A stretch of 64,000 nt of DNA from Micromonospora sp. BL4 (GCF_003667505.1 NZ_RCVJ01000168.1:1-64000), one strand, 5' to 3'. Shown: positions 43,667 through 53,345, counted from the stretch's first letter. The notes: generated by a model not told the origin, from the letters alone. Made by a program: numbers and translations.

Positions 43667-44629
43667 CTACTCGCCGAAGTCGCCACCGAAGTCGCCGCCG
43701 AAGTCACCCTCGAAGGCGTCCTCGATCATCTCGCCGGCGATCATGCCGCCGGCCACGCCGAGCGCCGCTCCGGCCACCATGCCGCCCATCCCGTGCCCCC
43801 GGCCGTGGCCGCGCCCGTGACCCGGCCCGAACCCGCCCTGGGAGCGCAGGCTGCCGTAGCGGGAGGTGGTCTCCCGCAGCCAACCGTCGACCACCTGCGC
43901 CCAGTCGACCCGGTCGGCGTCGGCGTGCGACACCTGGTACCGGCCGAAGGCGTCGTGGCCGGCGCTGAGGAAGCCGCCGCGCTTGTCGCACTCCAGGATC
44001 ACGTCCACGCCGCGCTGGCTGGTCACGAAGGTCAGCTCGACCTCGCGGATCGTGCTGGCGTACTGCGGCGAGGCGAAGAACTCGATCTCCTGGTAGAACG
44101 GCAGCGTCTGCTGGACGCCCCGGATGTGGCCGCGCTCCAGGTCGGCGTGCTTGAACCGGAAGCCGAGCCGCTGGAACGCCTCCAGGATCCGCTCGTGCAC
44201 CGGCAGCGGGTGCACCGCCACCTGGTCCAGGTCGCTCTTGTCGACCGCACGGGCGATCGCCAGCTCGGTACGCAGGCCCATCGTCATGCCGTGCAGGCGC
44301 TGGCCGTACACGTCGGTGATCGGGGTCTCCCACGGCACCGGCAGCTGGAACGGAAGCGACAGTTCCTGCTTCGGCGCGAGCTGGAGCGGGCCGCTCACGG
44401 CCATCCGGTGAAACTCCATGGTGCCCGCGTACTCGGTGTCGTGTCCCTCGACCTCGACCCGCGTGACCAGGCCGATCACCACCTGCTCGATGGCCGCCGG
44501 GCTGTCACCGCCGACGAGGTTGACCTGCCCGTCGAGGGTCAGGCCAGGCCGGGTGTTGGGGTTGGTCAGCACGGTGTCCACGCTGGGACCGCCGACACCG
44601 AACGCGCTCAACATCTTCTTGAAGACCAT
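43667..44629 (-). CDS. spo0M: Spo0M-type sporulation-control protein
   Basis: A 320-residue arrestin-fold Spo0M protein. The first 250 residues hold the family's double beta sandwich (KKMLSAFGVGGPSVDTVL, LSLPFQLPVPWETPITDVYG, then FYQEIEFFASPQYASTI). A tail follows with a Gly/His-rich segment (GHGRGHGRGHGMGG), a hydrophobic Gly/Ala patch and three GGDFG repeats at the end. Spo0M affects entry into sporulation in Bacillus and occurs in many actinobacteria. Its His-rich tail could bind metal. The gene is monocistronic. Confidence 0.88.
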   Translation of the reverse strand: MVFKKMLSAFGVGGPSVDTVLTNPNTRPGLTLDGQVNLVGGDSPAAIEQVVIGLVTRVEVEGHDTEYAGTMEFHRMAVSGPLQLAPKQELSLPFQLPVPWETPITDVYGQRLHGMTMGLRTELAIARAVDKSDLDQVAVHPLPVHERILEAFQRLGFRFKHADLERGHIRGVQQTLPFYQEIEFFASPQYASTIREVELTFVTSQRGVDVILECDKRGGFLSAGHDAFGRYQVSHADADRVDWAQVVDGWLRETTSRYGSLRSQGGFGPGHGRGHGRGHGMGGMVAGAALGVAGGMIAGEMIEDAFEGDFGGDFGGDFGE

Positions 44630-44795
44630 CGGAACTCCTGTGCGACAGCCGACCGCTCCAGGATGGAGTCGGACGTTGACTCGAAGGGCACCTTATCCAG
44701 CAGCCCTGTGAGGTGGCTGTGAAGTGCGCCCCCTGCTCACGGTGTGTTTCCGCAGGGATGCGCTGGGTCGCGCCAGCGGCTCACCCGTCCCACCC

Positions 44796-44857
44796 CGTTG
44801 ATCAAGAGATCTGCGTCAGGAAACGCGTTCCCGGTGACGCGAACCTCTTGATCAACG
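44796..44857. repeat. 62-nt nested palindromic element
   Basis: Perfect 13-bp outer arms CGTTGATCAAGAG (44796-44808) and its complement (44845-44857) enclose a second stem GCGTCA/TGACGC (44813-44818, 44835-44840), which encloses a third, GGAA/TTCC, around an ACGCG loop. The arms differ only at a few middle positions, so the whole element folds into one long hairpin. It lies in the 265-base gap between spo0M and the DeoR gene, both leftward. The design suits a dispersed extragenic palindrome or a non-autonomous mobile element; copy number cannot be seen here. Confidence 0.75.
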
Positions 44858-44894
44858 TCGGAAGGCTGGCGGCGCTGAGCTGTGGCGCCTGCCG

Positions 44895-45671
44895 TCAGTC
44901 GGCCTGGACGACGACCAGCTCGCCGACCTGCTCGCCGATCTCGGTACGCGCCTCCGCCGACAAGCCGAGGTCGGTGATCAGCACGTCGGCCGCCTCCAGC
45001 GGGGCGATGGTGGCGATGCCGATGGTCTCCCACTTGGTGTGGTCGGCGAGCACCACGAGCCGGCGGGCGGCGCCGATCAGGCAGCGGTTGACCCCCGCCT
45101 CCAGCAGGTTGGGCGTGGTGAAGCCGGTCCGTGGGCTGAGCCCGTGCACGCCCAGAAAGAGCAGGTCGACGTTGAGCGCGCTGATCGCCGCCTCGGCCAC
45201 CGGCCCGGTCAGCGCGTCCGACGGGGTACGGATGCCGCCGGTCAGCACCACCGTCTGGTCGGCGCGCGGATTCTGGTAGAGCGCGTCGGCCACCGGGATC
45301 GAGTTGGTCACCACGGTCAGCCCTCGTACGTCGGAGAGCAGCGTGGCCAACGCGGCGGTGGTGGTGCCGGCGGAGAGCGCGATGGCCATCCCCGGCTCCA
45401 CCATGGTCGCCGCCCGCTCGGCGATGGCCCGCTTCTCCGCCTGCTGGCGGATCGACTTCGCGGCGAAGCCGGGCTCCTCGGCCGACCCCGGCCCGGCCAG
45501 CGTCGCGCCGCCGTGCACCTTGTCCACCAGGCCGCGTTCGGCCAGCACCTCCAGGTCGCGCCGGATCGTCATGTCGGACACGCCGAACCGGCTGACGAGC
45601 TGGCTCACCCGTACGCCGCCACGCTGGCGGATCAGATCGAGAATGGCGGTCTGCCGCTGCTGGGCGAGCAC
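44895..45671 (-). CDS. DeoR-family sugar-responsive regulator
   Basis: A 258-residue DeoR repressor. The helix-turn-helix (residues 1-57) shows RVSQLVSRFGVSDMTIRRDL. The sugar-phosphate-binding domain follows, with ALSAGTTTAALATLL, VVTNSIPVADAL and FLGVHGLSPRTGFTTPN. GTG 45671 has AAGGAGG 8 bases upstream. It follows the beta-galactosidase gene after 36 bases and probably controls the galactoside genes on both sides of the divergent promoter at 47.8 kb. Confidence 0.9.
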   Translation of the reverse strand: MLAQQRQTAILDLIRQRGGVRVSQLVSRFGVSDMTIRRDLEVLAERGLVDKVHGGATLAGPGSAEEPGFAAKSIRQQAEKRAIAERAATMVEPGMAIALSAGTTTAALATLLSDVRGLTVVTNSIPVADALYQNPRADQTVVLTGGIRTPSDALTGPVAEAAISALNVDLLFLGVHGLSPRTGFTTPNLLEAGVNRCLIGAARRLVVLADHTKWETIGIATIAPLEAADVLITDLGLSAEARTEIGEQVGELVVVQAD

Positions 45672-45707
45672 CTGGGGAACCTCCTTCGCGCCGTGACTGT
45701 CACCGGG

Positions 45708-47762
45708 TCAGACCGGTCCGTCGGCCCGGTCCTCCCGGACCACGGCCACCTCGCCGGCCGGCACTGTCAGCTCACCGGCACACTCCGTACCGGTCAACAG
45801 CTCGGTGCCGGTCACCGTGAGCCGTACCTCGCTCTCAGTGTGGTTGATCGCGAACAGCCAGCTTCGCTCGCCGTCGCGGCGCCGGACCACCTCCACCCCG
45901 GTCGGCGCCTGCGCCGCCGGACGGACACCCGCCTCGTCGACCAGCCGGGCGACCAGCCGGTCGGTGGCCGGCTCGTCCAGCCGGGTGCCGACGTACCAGG
46001 CGGCGCCCGCGCCGACCGGGTGCCGGGTCAGCGCCGGCACGCCGGGCAACGGCCCATCGGTGTACGCGGCGAGCACCTCGGCGCCCTCCGGGTGCAGCCA
46101 CTCGGTCCACACGTCGGCCGTGCTGTCGTCGTCCAGCCGCACCTGCTCGCCCTCGCGCAACGGAAAGAACTCCTCGGTCCGTACGCCGAGCAGCTCCCGG
46201 AACGCGCCCGGGTAGCCGCCCAGCCGGATGTGGTCATTCTCGTCCACGATGCCGCTGAAGTAGGTGATCGCCGCGGTGCCACCGGCCTGGACGAACCGGC
46301 GCAGCGCGTCGACGTCAGCATCGCGGACCAGGTAGAGGGTGGGTGCCAGGACCAGCCGGTAGCCGCTGAGGTCGGCGGACGGGTGGACGATGTCGGCGGT
46401 CACGCCGGCCCGCCACAGCGCGCCGTACAGGGCGGTCAACCGGTCGGCGTAGCGGACGTCCACACTGGGGTGCGAGTCCAGCTCGACACCCCACCACGCC
46501 TCCCAGTCGAACAGGATGGCCACGTCCGCGTCGACCCGGCTGCCGCGTACCTCGGCGAGCGCCCTGAGGTCCGCGCCCAGCTGGCAGACCTCCCGGAACA
46601 CCTTGGTCTCCGGCCCGGCGTGCGGCACCAGCGCGGAGTGGAACTTCTCGGCGCCGGCCCGGGAGGCCCGCCACTGGAAGAACAGCACCCCGTCGGCGCC
46701 GCGGGCGACGTGCGCCAGGCTGTTGCGGCGCAGCTGGCCCGGCAGCTTCGCCACGTTGCGCGGCTGCCAGTTCACCGCGCTGGTGGAGTGCTCCATCAGC
46801 AGCCACGGGTCGCCACCGGCGACGCCGCGGGTGTGGTCGGCGGAGAGCGCCAGCCCGAGGTGCGCCTGCGGGTCGGCGGCGGTGAGGTAGTGGTCGTTGG
46901 AGACCAGGTCCACGTCGTCGGCCCACGAGTGGTAGTCCATGTGCTTGATGCCGGTGCCGATCATGAAGTTGGTGGTGACCGGCTGTCGGACCAGCGTCTT
47001 CAACAGCTCGCGCTCGGCGCGCAGCTGGGCCCGCTGCTCGTCGGAGGAGAAGCGCAGGAAGTCCAGCTGCTGGGTGGGGTTGGCGAAGGTCGGCGCGGTG
47101 CGCGGCGGGTTGATCTCGGCCCAGTCGCCGTAGCGCTGGCTCCAGAACGCCGTGCCCCAGGCGTCGTTGAGCCGGTCCAGGTCGCCGTAGCGCTCGCGCA
47201 GCCAACCACGGAACGCCTCGGCGCTGACGTCGCAGTAGCAGTGCACGTTGTGGCAGCCCAGCTCGTTGGAGACGTGCCACATCACCACCGCCGGGTGCTC
47301 GGCGTACCGGCCGGCGACCGCTCGGACCAGCTTCAGCGACCGATCGCGGAACACCGGCGAGCTGGGGCAGTACGCCTGCCGGCCGCCCGGCCACAGGATC
47401 GCGCCGTCGGCTCGGCGGGGCAGCGTCTCCGGGTGCGCGCGGGCGAGCCACGGCGGCGGGCTGGCGGTGGCGGTGGCCAGGTCGACCTGGATGCCGCCGT
47501 CGTGCAACAGGTCCAGCACCCGGTCCAGCCAGCCGAACTCGAACCGGCCCGGAGCGGGCTCCAGCAGGGCCCAGGAGAAGATGCCGACGGAGACCAGGTT
47601 GACCCCGGCCCGACGCATCAGCTCGACGTCTTCCGACCAGGTCTGCTCGGGCCACTGCTCGGGGTTGTAGTCGCCGCCGAAATAGATGCCGTCACCCTGC
47701 CATCGCCGCATGAGAGCTGAGGGTGCACCCGGCGGAGCGCGCAAGTCAACAGGTTCCAACAT
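45708..47762 (-). CDS. GH42 beta-galactosidase
   Basis: A 684-residue cytoplasmic glycoside hydrolase of family 42, which removes terminal beta-linked galactose. The acid/base is Glu168 (WHVSNELG) and the nucleophile Glu324 (LLMEHSTSAVNW). Cys132, Cys170, Cys175 and Cys177 form the zinc cluster found in many GH42 enzymes. The trimerisation and C-terminal beta domains complete the usual length. ATG 47762 is chosen; an in-frame TTG at 47777 is possible. It begins a leftward operon with the DeoR gene and diverges from the sugar importer. Confidence 0.93.
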   Translation of the reverse strand: MLEPVDLRAPPGAPSALMRRWQGDGIYFGGDYNPEQWPEQTWSEDVELMRRAGVNLVSVGIFSWALLEPAPGRFEFGWLDRVLDLLHDGGIQVDLATATASPPPWLARAHPETLPRRADGAILWPGGRQAYCPSSPVFRDRSLKLVRAVAGRYAEHPAVVMWHVSNELGCHNVHCYCDVSAEAFRGWLRERYGDLDRLNDAWGTAFWSQRYGDWAEINPPRTAPTFANPTQQLDFLRFSSDEQRAQLRAERELLKTLVRQPVTTNFMIGTGIKHMDYHSWADDVDLVSNDHYLTAADPQAHLGLALSADHTRGVAGGDPWLLMEHSTSAVNWQPRNVAKLPGQLRRNSLAHVARGADGVLFFQWRASRAGAEKFHSALVPHAGPETKVFREVCQLGADLRALAEVRGSRVDADVAILFDWEAWWGVELDSHPSVDVRYADRLTALYGALWRAGVTADIVHPSADLSGYRLVLAPTLYLVRDADVDALRRFVQAGGTAAITYFSGIVDENDHIRLGGYPGAFRELLGVRTEEFFPLREGEQVRLDDDSTADVWTEWLHPEGAEVLAAYTDGPLPGVPALTRHPVGAGAAWYVGTRLDEPATDRLVARLVDEAGVRPAAQAPTGVEVVRRRDGERSWLFAINHTESEVRLTVTGTELLTGTECAGELTVPAGEVAVVREDRADGPV

Positions 47763-47832
47763 CGATTTCTTTTCCAACGTTTACCGCGTAACGGCCGTGT
47801 CACGACCGGATTATCGGCGGCGAACTGCCCTC

Positions 47833-47860
47833 TTGACAGCGCCCTCGGGACGGGTAGCTT
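47833..47860 (+). promoter_or_regulatory. Promoter of the galactoside importer operon
   Basis: TTGACA (47833-47838), a 16-base spacer and TAGCTT (47855-47860) give a near-consensus promoter. The transcript would begin near 47867, with a leader of about 130 bases that contains GTGATCAC (47917-47924) and a weak TCGGG/CCCGA inverted repeat (47900-47913). Confidence 0.6.
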
Positions 47861-47995
47861 GAGGCCCCAATGGCCGTTCGTGTTCGCCAATGTGGATTCT
47901 CGGGGGATCCCGATGTGTGATCACGACGCCGGATCTGCCTTCACCACCCCTGACGACCCTTGGGCGTAGCACCTCTTCATCCGTAGGAGGCACAG

Positions 47996-49324
47996 ATGTC
48001 CCGTCCCCGATCCCAAGCCGAATACCTGGCTCGGCTCGTACCGCCCTCCGTAGCCGGCATCAACCGACGCTCGCTGCTCGCCGGCGCCGCCGGCACGGGC
48101 GCGCTGCTCGGCACCGGCCTGCTCGCCGGCTGCGGCGACTCCGACTCCGGCGGGTCCGACTCCAAGGAGGTGTCGCTCGGGTCGAACCAGTCCGACCCGA
48201 AGCCGAAGGACGTGGTCGCCAAGGTCGTCGACGGGTTCAAGACCTCGTCCGGCGTCCAGGTCGCGGTGAACACGGTCGACCACAACACGTTCCAGGAGAA
48301 CATCAACAACTACCTGCAGGGCAAGCCGGACGACGTGTTCACCTAGTTCGCCGGCTACCGGATGCGCTTCTTCGCCCAAAAGGGACTGGCCAGCGACATC
48401 AGCGACGTGTGGGGCAAGCTCTCGGGCTACTCCGACGCCTTCAAGAAGGCGTCGACCGGGGACGACGGCAAGCAGTACTTCGTCCCGGCGACGTACTACC
48501 CCTGGGCGGTCTTCTACCGCAAGTCGGTCTGGCAGCAGCACGGCTACCAGCAGCCCAAGACCCTCGACGATCTGACCGCCCTCGCCGCGCAGATGAAGAA
48601 GGACGGGCTGACCCCGATCGCCTTCGCCGACAAGGACGGCTGGCCGGCGATGGGCACCTTCGACATCCTCAACCTCCGGATCAACGGCTACCAGTTCCAC
48701 GTCGACCTGATGGCCGGCAAGGAATCCTGGACCTCCGACAAGGTCAAGAAGGTCTTCGACACCTGGGCCGGCCTGCTCCCCCTGCACCAGCCGGACAGCC
48801 TCGGCCGTACCTGGCAGGAGGCGGCGCAGTCGCTGCAGCAGAAGAAGAGCGGCATGTACCTGCTCGGTCTCTTCGTCGGCCAGCAGTTCAGCAACGAGGA
48901 GCAGAGCGACCTCGACTTCTTCACCTTCCCGGAGATCGACCCGGCGATCGGCGCCAAGGCCCTGGACGCCCCGATCGACGGCTACATGATGGCCCGCAAG
49001 CCCAAGAATGAGGACAGCGCCCGGAAGCTGCTGGAGTACTTCGGCGGCAAGGCCGCCGCGGACATCACCGTCAAGAACGACCCGGCCACCCTGGTCGCCA
49101 ACAGTGGCGCGGACGTCAGCGGCTACACCGCCCTGCAGAAGAAGGCGGCCGAGCTGGTCGGATCGGCCACCGAGATCGCCCAGTTCCTCGACCGGGACAC
49201 CCGGCCGGACTTCGCCTCCACGGTGATCATCCCGGCGCTCCAGCAGTTCATCAAGAACCCCAAGGACATCGGCGGGCTCACCTCGAGCATCGAGAACCAG
49301 AAGAAGTCGATCTTCACCGACTGA
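47996..49324 (+). pseudogene. ABC sugar-binding lipoprotein interrupted by an in-frame TAG
   Basis: The frame encodes a 442-residue extracellular solute-binding protein, broken by TAG at 48344-48346 after codon 116. Both sides are in the same frame and join as DDVFT-stop-FAGYRMRFFAQ; in this family the stop position is normally tryptophan, so a single TGG-to-TAG change explains it. The N-terminus has a twin-arginine (NRRSLL) lipoprotein signal with lipobox LLAGC. The rest (YYPWAVFYRKSVWQ, FFTFPEIDP, GYMMARKP) is intact with normal codon use. AGGAGG precedes ATG 47996. A restart at ATG 48362 would lack an export signal. Two permeases and an alpha-galactosidase follow. It is a recent pseudogene, a read-through gene, or a sequence error. 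Confidence 0.85.
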
Positions 49325-49345
49325 CGGCGGAAGGGGGAGGACATC

Positions 49346-50302
49346 GTGTCCGACCTGCCCCTGATCCAAACGGATCGCGCCGTGCCGCCGCCGGCCGCGA
49401 CCACCTCCACGGGTGGTCGTCGCCGGCGGCTACGGCTCCTGTCCCGCACCGACCGCGTGGTCATCACGCTGATGGTGCTCGTCCCGCTGCTGCTCGTCAC
49501 GGGTTTCGTCTGGATGCCGGCGGTGGCCACCGTGCTGCTCTCCGGCACCAACTGGGACGGCATCGGCCCACTGAACGAGATCGAGTTCGTCGGCGCGCGC
49601 AACTACAGCGACGTGGTGAACATCTACCCGCCGTTCGTGCCGGCGGTCCAGCACAACCTGCTCTGGCTGGCGGTGCTGTTCCTGGTGGCCAGCCCGTTCG
49701 GCATGTTCCTGGCCGTCCTGCTCGACAAGGAATTGCGCGGCAGCCGCTTCTACCAGACCGCTCTCTACCTGCCGGTGGTGCTCTCGCTGGCGCTGATCGG
49801 CTTCGTCTGGCAGCTGCTGTACTCCCGCGATCAGGGTCTGATCAACGCCGTGTTCGGCAGCAACGTCGACTGGTACGGCGACTCGAACGTGAACATCTGG
49901 GCGGTCATGGTCGCCTCCGGCTGGCGGCACGTCGGCTACATCATGCTGCTCTACCTGGCCGGGCTGAAGGGCGTCGACCCGTCGCTGCGGGAAGCCGCCG
50001 CGGTCGACGGCGCCTCGGAGAGCCGGGCGTTCTTCCGGGTGGTGTTCCCGGTCATGCGGCCGATCAACATCATCGTGCTGGTGGTGACGGTGATCGAGTC
50101 GCTGCGCGCGTTCGACCTGGTCTGGGTGGTCAACAAGGGCCGCAACGGGTTGGAGCTGATCTCCGCGCTGGTCACCCAGAACGTCGTGGGTGAGGCGAGC
50201 CGGATCGGGTTCGGCTCGGCGCTGGCAACCATCATGCTGGTCGTCTCGCTGGTCTTCATCACCATCTACCTGGCGACCGTGATGAGGGAGAACCGGCAAT
50301 GA
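49346..50302 (+). CDS. ABC sugar transporter permease (MalF type)
   Basis: A 318-residue inner-membrane permease with six spans. The EAA loop that docks the ATPase is seen as REAAAVDGASESRAFFRVVFPVMRP, split here at YLAGLKGVDPSL and the following residues. GTG 49346 follows GGGGGAGGACATC and lies 21 bases after the binding-protein stop. It overlaps the next permease by four bases. No ATPase gene is in the operon; actinobacterial sugar importers usually share one MsiK-type ATPase encoded elsewhere. Confidence 0.93.
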   Translation: MSDLPLIQTDRAVPPPAATTSTGGRRRRLRLLSRTDRVVITLMVLVPLLLVTGFVWMPAVATVLLSGTNWDGIGPLNEIEFVGARNYSDVVNIYPPFVPAVQHNLLWLAVLFLVASPFGMFLAVLLDKELRGSRFYQTALYLPVVLSLALIGFVWQLLYSRDQGLINAVFGSNVDWYGDSNVNIWAVMVASGWRHVGYIMLLYLAGLKGVDPSLREAAAVDGASESRAFFRVVFPVMRPINIIVLVVTVIESLRAFDLVWVVNKGRNGLELISALVTQNVVGEASRIGFGSALATIMLVVSLVFITIYLATVMRENRQ

Positions 50303-51210
50303 GCACCGCGACCGCGACCCGGCGTACCGAAGACGGGGTCGAGGCCCCGGCCCGTCGCAAGCTGACCCCGGCTCGGCTGCTCCTGCACGGCTTCCTTCTC
50401 GCCGTCGCGCTGACCTGGCTCTTTCCGATCGCCTGGGCGGTGCTCACGTCGCTGCGTTCCTACGAGTACACCGCCGCCAACGGCTACGTCTCGTTCGGCG
50501 GCTGGACCGTCGACAACTACGTCACCGCCTGGCAGACCGCCGAGTTCGGCAAGCACTTCCTCAACTCGGTGTACATCACCGTGCCGGCGGTGCTGCTCAC
50601 ACTCTTCCTCGCCTCCTGCGTGGCGTTCGTCATCGCCCGGTTCAGCTGGAAGCTCAACCTGGTGCTGCTGGGCATCTTCACCGCGGCCAACCTGCTGCCC
50701 CAGCAGGCGCTGCTGATCCCGCTGTTCCGGCTGTTCACCGAGGTGCCGTTGCCGGAGTTCATGAGCGACTCGGAGCTGCTCTACGACAGCTACTGGGGGC
50801 TGATCCTGATCAACGTGGCCTTCCAGTGCGGGTTCTGCGTCTTCGTGCTCAGCAACTACATGAAGGCGCTGCCCCGCGACCTGTACGAGGCGGCGATGGT
50901 CGACGGGGCGAGCATCTGGCGGCAGTACTGGCAGGTCACCATGCCACTGTGCCGGCCGGCCCTGGCCGCGCTGGCGACCCTGGAGGTGACCTGGATCTAC
51001 AACGAGTTCTTCTGGGCCACCGTCCTCATGCGCACCGGCGACAAGTTCCCGGTGACCAGCTCGCTCAACAACCTGCGCGGCGAGTTCTTCACCGACAACA
51101 ACCTGGTCTCGGCGGGCAGCGTGCTCGTCGCGATCCCCACTCTGGTGATCTTCTTTATGCTCCAGCGGCACTTCGTCCGGGGCCTGACCTTGGGAGCCTC
51201 CAAAGGATGA
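50299..51210 (+). CDS. ABC sugar transporter permease (MalG type)
   Basis: A 303-residue permease with six membrane spans. The EAA loop LYEAAMVDGASIWRQYWQV is complete. It pairs with the MalF-type permease to form the membrane channel. ATG 50299 overlaps the previous stop and its own stop overlaps the alpha-galactosidase start (ATGA), so the three genes are translationally coupled. Confidence 0.93.
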   Translation: MSTATATRRTEDGVEAPARRKLTPARLLLHGFLLAVALTWLFPIAWAVLTSLRSYEYTAANGYVSFGGWTVDNYVTAWQTAEFGKHFLNSVYITVPAVLLTLFLASCVAFVIARFSWKLNLVLLGIFTAANLLPQQALLIPLFRLFTEVPLPEFMSDSELLYDSYWGLILINVAFQCGFCVFVLSNYMKALPRDLYEAAMVDGASIWRQYWQVTMPLCRPALAALATLEVTWIYNEFFWATVLMRTGDKFPVTSSLNNLRGEFFTDNNLVSAGSVLVAIPTLVIFFMLQRHFVRGLTLGASKG

Positions 51211-53345
51211 CCATCCTGCACCTGCGCCGCGCGCGGACCAGCCTGGTGCTCGACGCGCGCGGCCCGGGGCTGCCCCGGGTCGCGCACTGGGGCGGCGACA
51301 TCGGCGACCTCGACGACGACGGCCTGCGCCAGCTCGTCGACGCGACCGTGCCGCCGGTGGTGCCGAGCAGCTTCGACGAGCCCACCGTGCTCTCCCTGCT
51401 GCCGGAGCCGAGCGCCGGCTGGAGCGGCCGGCCGGGGCTGGCCGGGCACCGCGACGGCGCCGGCTGGTCCACCGCGTTCCGCCTGGACGGCCTCGACGTC
51501 GACGCCTCCGGGGACGAGGGCTCGGCGCGGGTGACCGTGCGGGCCAGCGACGCGGCCGCACAGCTCTCCCTGACCATCGAGATCGAGGTGGACCCGACCG
51601 GGTTGCTGCTGCTGCGCCACCGGCTGCGCAACGACGGCGACGACGCGTACGAGCTGCGGGAACTGACCCCGGTGCTGCCGGTCCCGGCGGTCGCCACCGA
51701 ACTGCTCGACCTGACCGGCCGGTGGTGCCGGGAACGGTCCCCGCAGCGGCACTCGTGGCAGCAGGGCAGCTGGGTGCGCGAAGGCCGGCACGGACGCACC
51801 GGGCACGACGCCACCCTGCTGCTGGTGGCCGGCACCGCCGGGTTCGGTTTCGGCCACGGCGAGGTCTGGGCGGTGCACACCGCCTGGAGCGGCGACCACG
51901 TCACCTTCGCCGAGCGCCGGCCCACCGGCGAGTCGACCCTCGGCGGCGGCGAGCTGCTCGCCCCCGGCGAGGTCCGGCTCGGCCCCGGCGAGTCGTACGC
52001 CACTCCCCTGCTCTACGCGGTCTGGTCCGACGACGGGCTGGACGGGCTCAGCGACGTGCTGCACACCCACCTGCGGGCCCGGCCCGGTCACCCACGCTCC
52101 CCGCGCCCGGTGACCCTGAACGTGTGGGAGGCGGTCTACTTCGACCACGACCTGGACCGGCTGCGGGCGCTGGCGGACCGGGCCGCGCAGATCGGCGTCG
52201 AGCGGTTCGTGCTCGACGACGGCTGGTTCCGCGGCCGGCGCGACGACACCGCCGGGCTCGGCGACTGGTTCGTCGACGAGGGCGTCTGGCCGGACGGCCT
52301 GCAACCGTTGATCGACCACGTGACCGGCCGGGGTCTGGAGTTCGGCCTCTGGGTGGAGCCGGAGATGATCAACCCCGACTCCGACCTGTTCCGTGCGCAC
52401 GCCGACTGGTTGCTGGCCGTGCCGGGCCGGCTGCCGGCGCTCTGGCGCAACCAGCAGGTGCTCGACCTGGGCCGGCCGGAGGCGTACGACTACCTGCTGG
52501 ACCGGCTCGACAACCTGCTCACCGAGCATCCCGGCATCAGCTACCTCAAGTGGGACCACAACCGGGACCTCACCGAGGCCGGGCACCACGGCCGCCCCGG
52601 AGTGCACGGGCAGACCCTGGCGGTCTACCGGCTCCTCGACGAGCTGCGCCGCCGCCACCCCGGGGTGGAGATCGAAAGCTGCGCGTCCGGCGGCGCCCGG
52701 GTGGACCTGGGCATCCTCGCGCGCACCGACCGGGTCTGGGCCAGCGACTGCAACGACGCCCTGGAACGGCTCAGCATCCAGCGGTGGACGGGGCTGCTGC
52801 TGCCACCGGAGCTGGTCGGCACGCACGTCGGCCCGGAACGCTCGCACACCACCAACCGCGTGCACGACCTCGGCTTCCGGGCGGCCACCGCGCTCTTCGG
52901 CCACCACGGCATCGAGTGGGACATCGCGTCGATCAGCGCCGCCGAGCAGACCGAGCTGGCCGCCTGGGTCGCGCTGCACAAGCGGCTGCGCCCGCTGCTG
53001 CACGCCGGCCGGGTGGTCCGGGTCGACCATCCGGACCCGGCCGTCTGGGCGCACGGCGTGGTCGGCCACGACGGCACCGGAGCGGTGTACGCGGTGGCCC
53101 GGCTGGCCACCTCGCTGGCGCAGTCCCCGGGCGCCCTCCGGCTGCCCGGCCTCGACCCGTGCCGGCGTTACCGGGTGCGACCGGTGTCGGACGTGCCGGC
53201 CCCGGCGACGATCGACCGGGCCGCGCCGGCCTGGCTGGCCGGCGGCGTCACGCTCAGCGGGGCGGCGCTGGCTCGGGTCGGGGTGCAGCTGCCCGCGCTG
53301 CACCCGGAGCAGAGCCTGGTCCTGGAGGTCACGGCCGCCGGCTGA
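51207..53345 (+). CDS. GH36 alpha-galactosidase
   Basis: A 712-residue glycoside hydrolase of family 36, which removes alpha-linked galactose from melibiose, raffinose and stachyose. The nucleophile is Asp450 (YLKWDHN) and the acid/base Asp514 (WASDCNDALERL). An N-terminal beta domain (1-270) and the LDDGWFRGRR barrel segment are also typical. No signal peptide is present, so it works on imported sugar. Four-base overlap with the permease gene puts it in the importer operon, which suggests the transported sugar is an alpha-galactoside. Confidence 0.94.
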   Translation: MTILHLRRARTSLVLDARGPGLPRVAHWGGDIGDLDDDGLRQLVDATVPPVVPSSFDEPTVLSLLPEPSAGWSGRPGLAGHRDGAGWSTAFRLDGLDVDASGDEGSARVTVRASDAAAQLSLTIEIEVDPTGLLLLRHRLRNDGDDAYELRELTPVLPVPAVATELLDLTGRWCRERSPQRHSWQQGSWVREGRHGRTGHDATLLLVAGTAGFGFGHGEVWAVHTAWSGDHVTFAERRPTGESTLGGGELLAPGEVRLGPGESYATPLLYAVWSDDGLDGLSDVLHTHLRARPGHPRSPRPVTLNVWEAVYFDHDLDRLRALADRAAQIGVERFVLDDGWFRGRRDDTAGLGDWFVDEGVWPDGLQPLIDHVTGRGLEFGLWVEPEMINPDSDLFRAHADWLLAVPGRLPALWRNQQVLDLGRPEAYDYLLDRLDNLLTEHPGISYLKWDHNRDLTEAGHHGRPGVHGQTLAVYRLLDELRRRHPGVEIESCASGGARVDLGILARTDRVWASDCNDALERLSIQRWTGLLLPPELVGTHVGPERSHTTNRVHDLGFRAATALFGHHGIEWDIASISAAEQTELAAWVALHKRLRPLLHAGRVVRVDHPDPAVWAHGVVGHDGTGAVYAVARLATSLAQSPGALRLPGLDPCRRYRVRPVSDVPAPATIDRAAPAWLAGGVTLSGAALARVGVQLPALHPEQSLVLEVTAAG

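Noticed and set aside
45039-47720. Rightward frame of 893 codons opposite the GH42 and DeoR genes
   Set aside because: Fully antisense to two recognised genes and without any recognisable domain.
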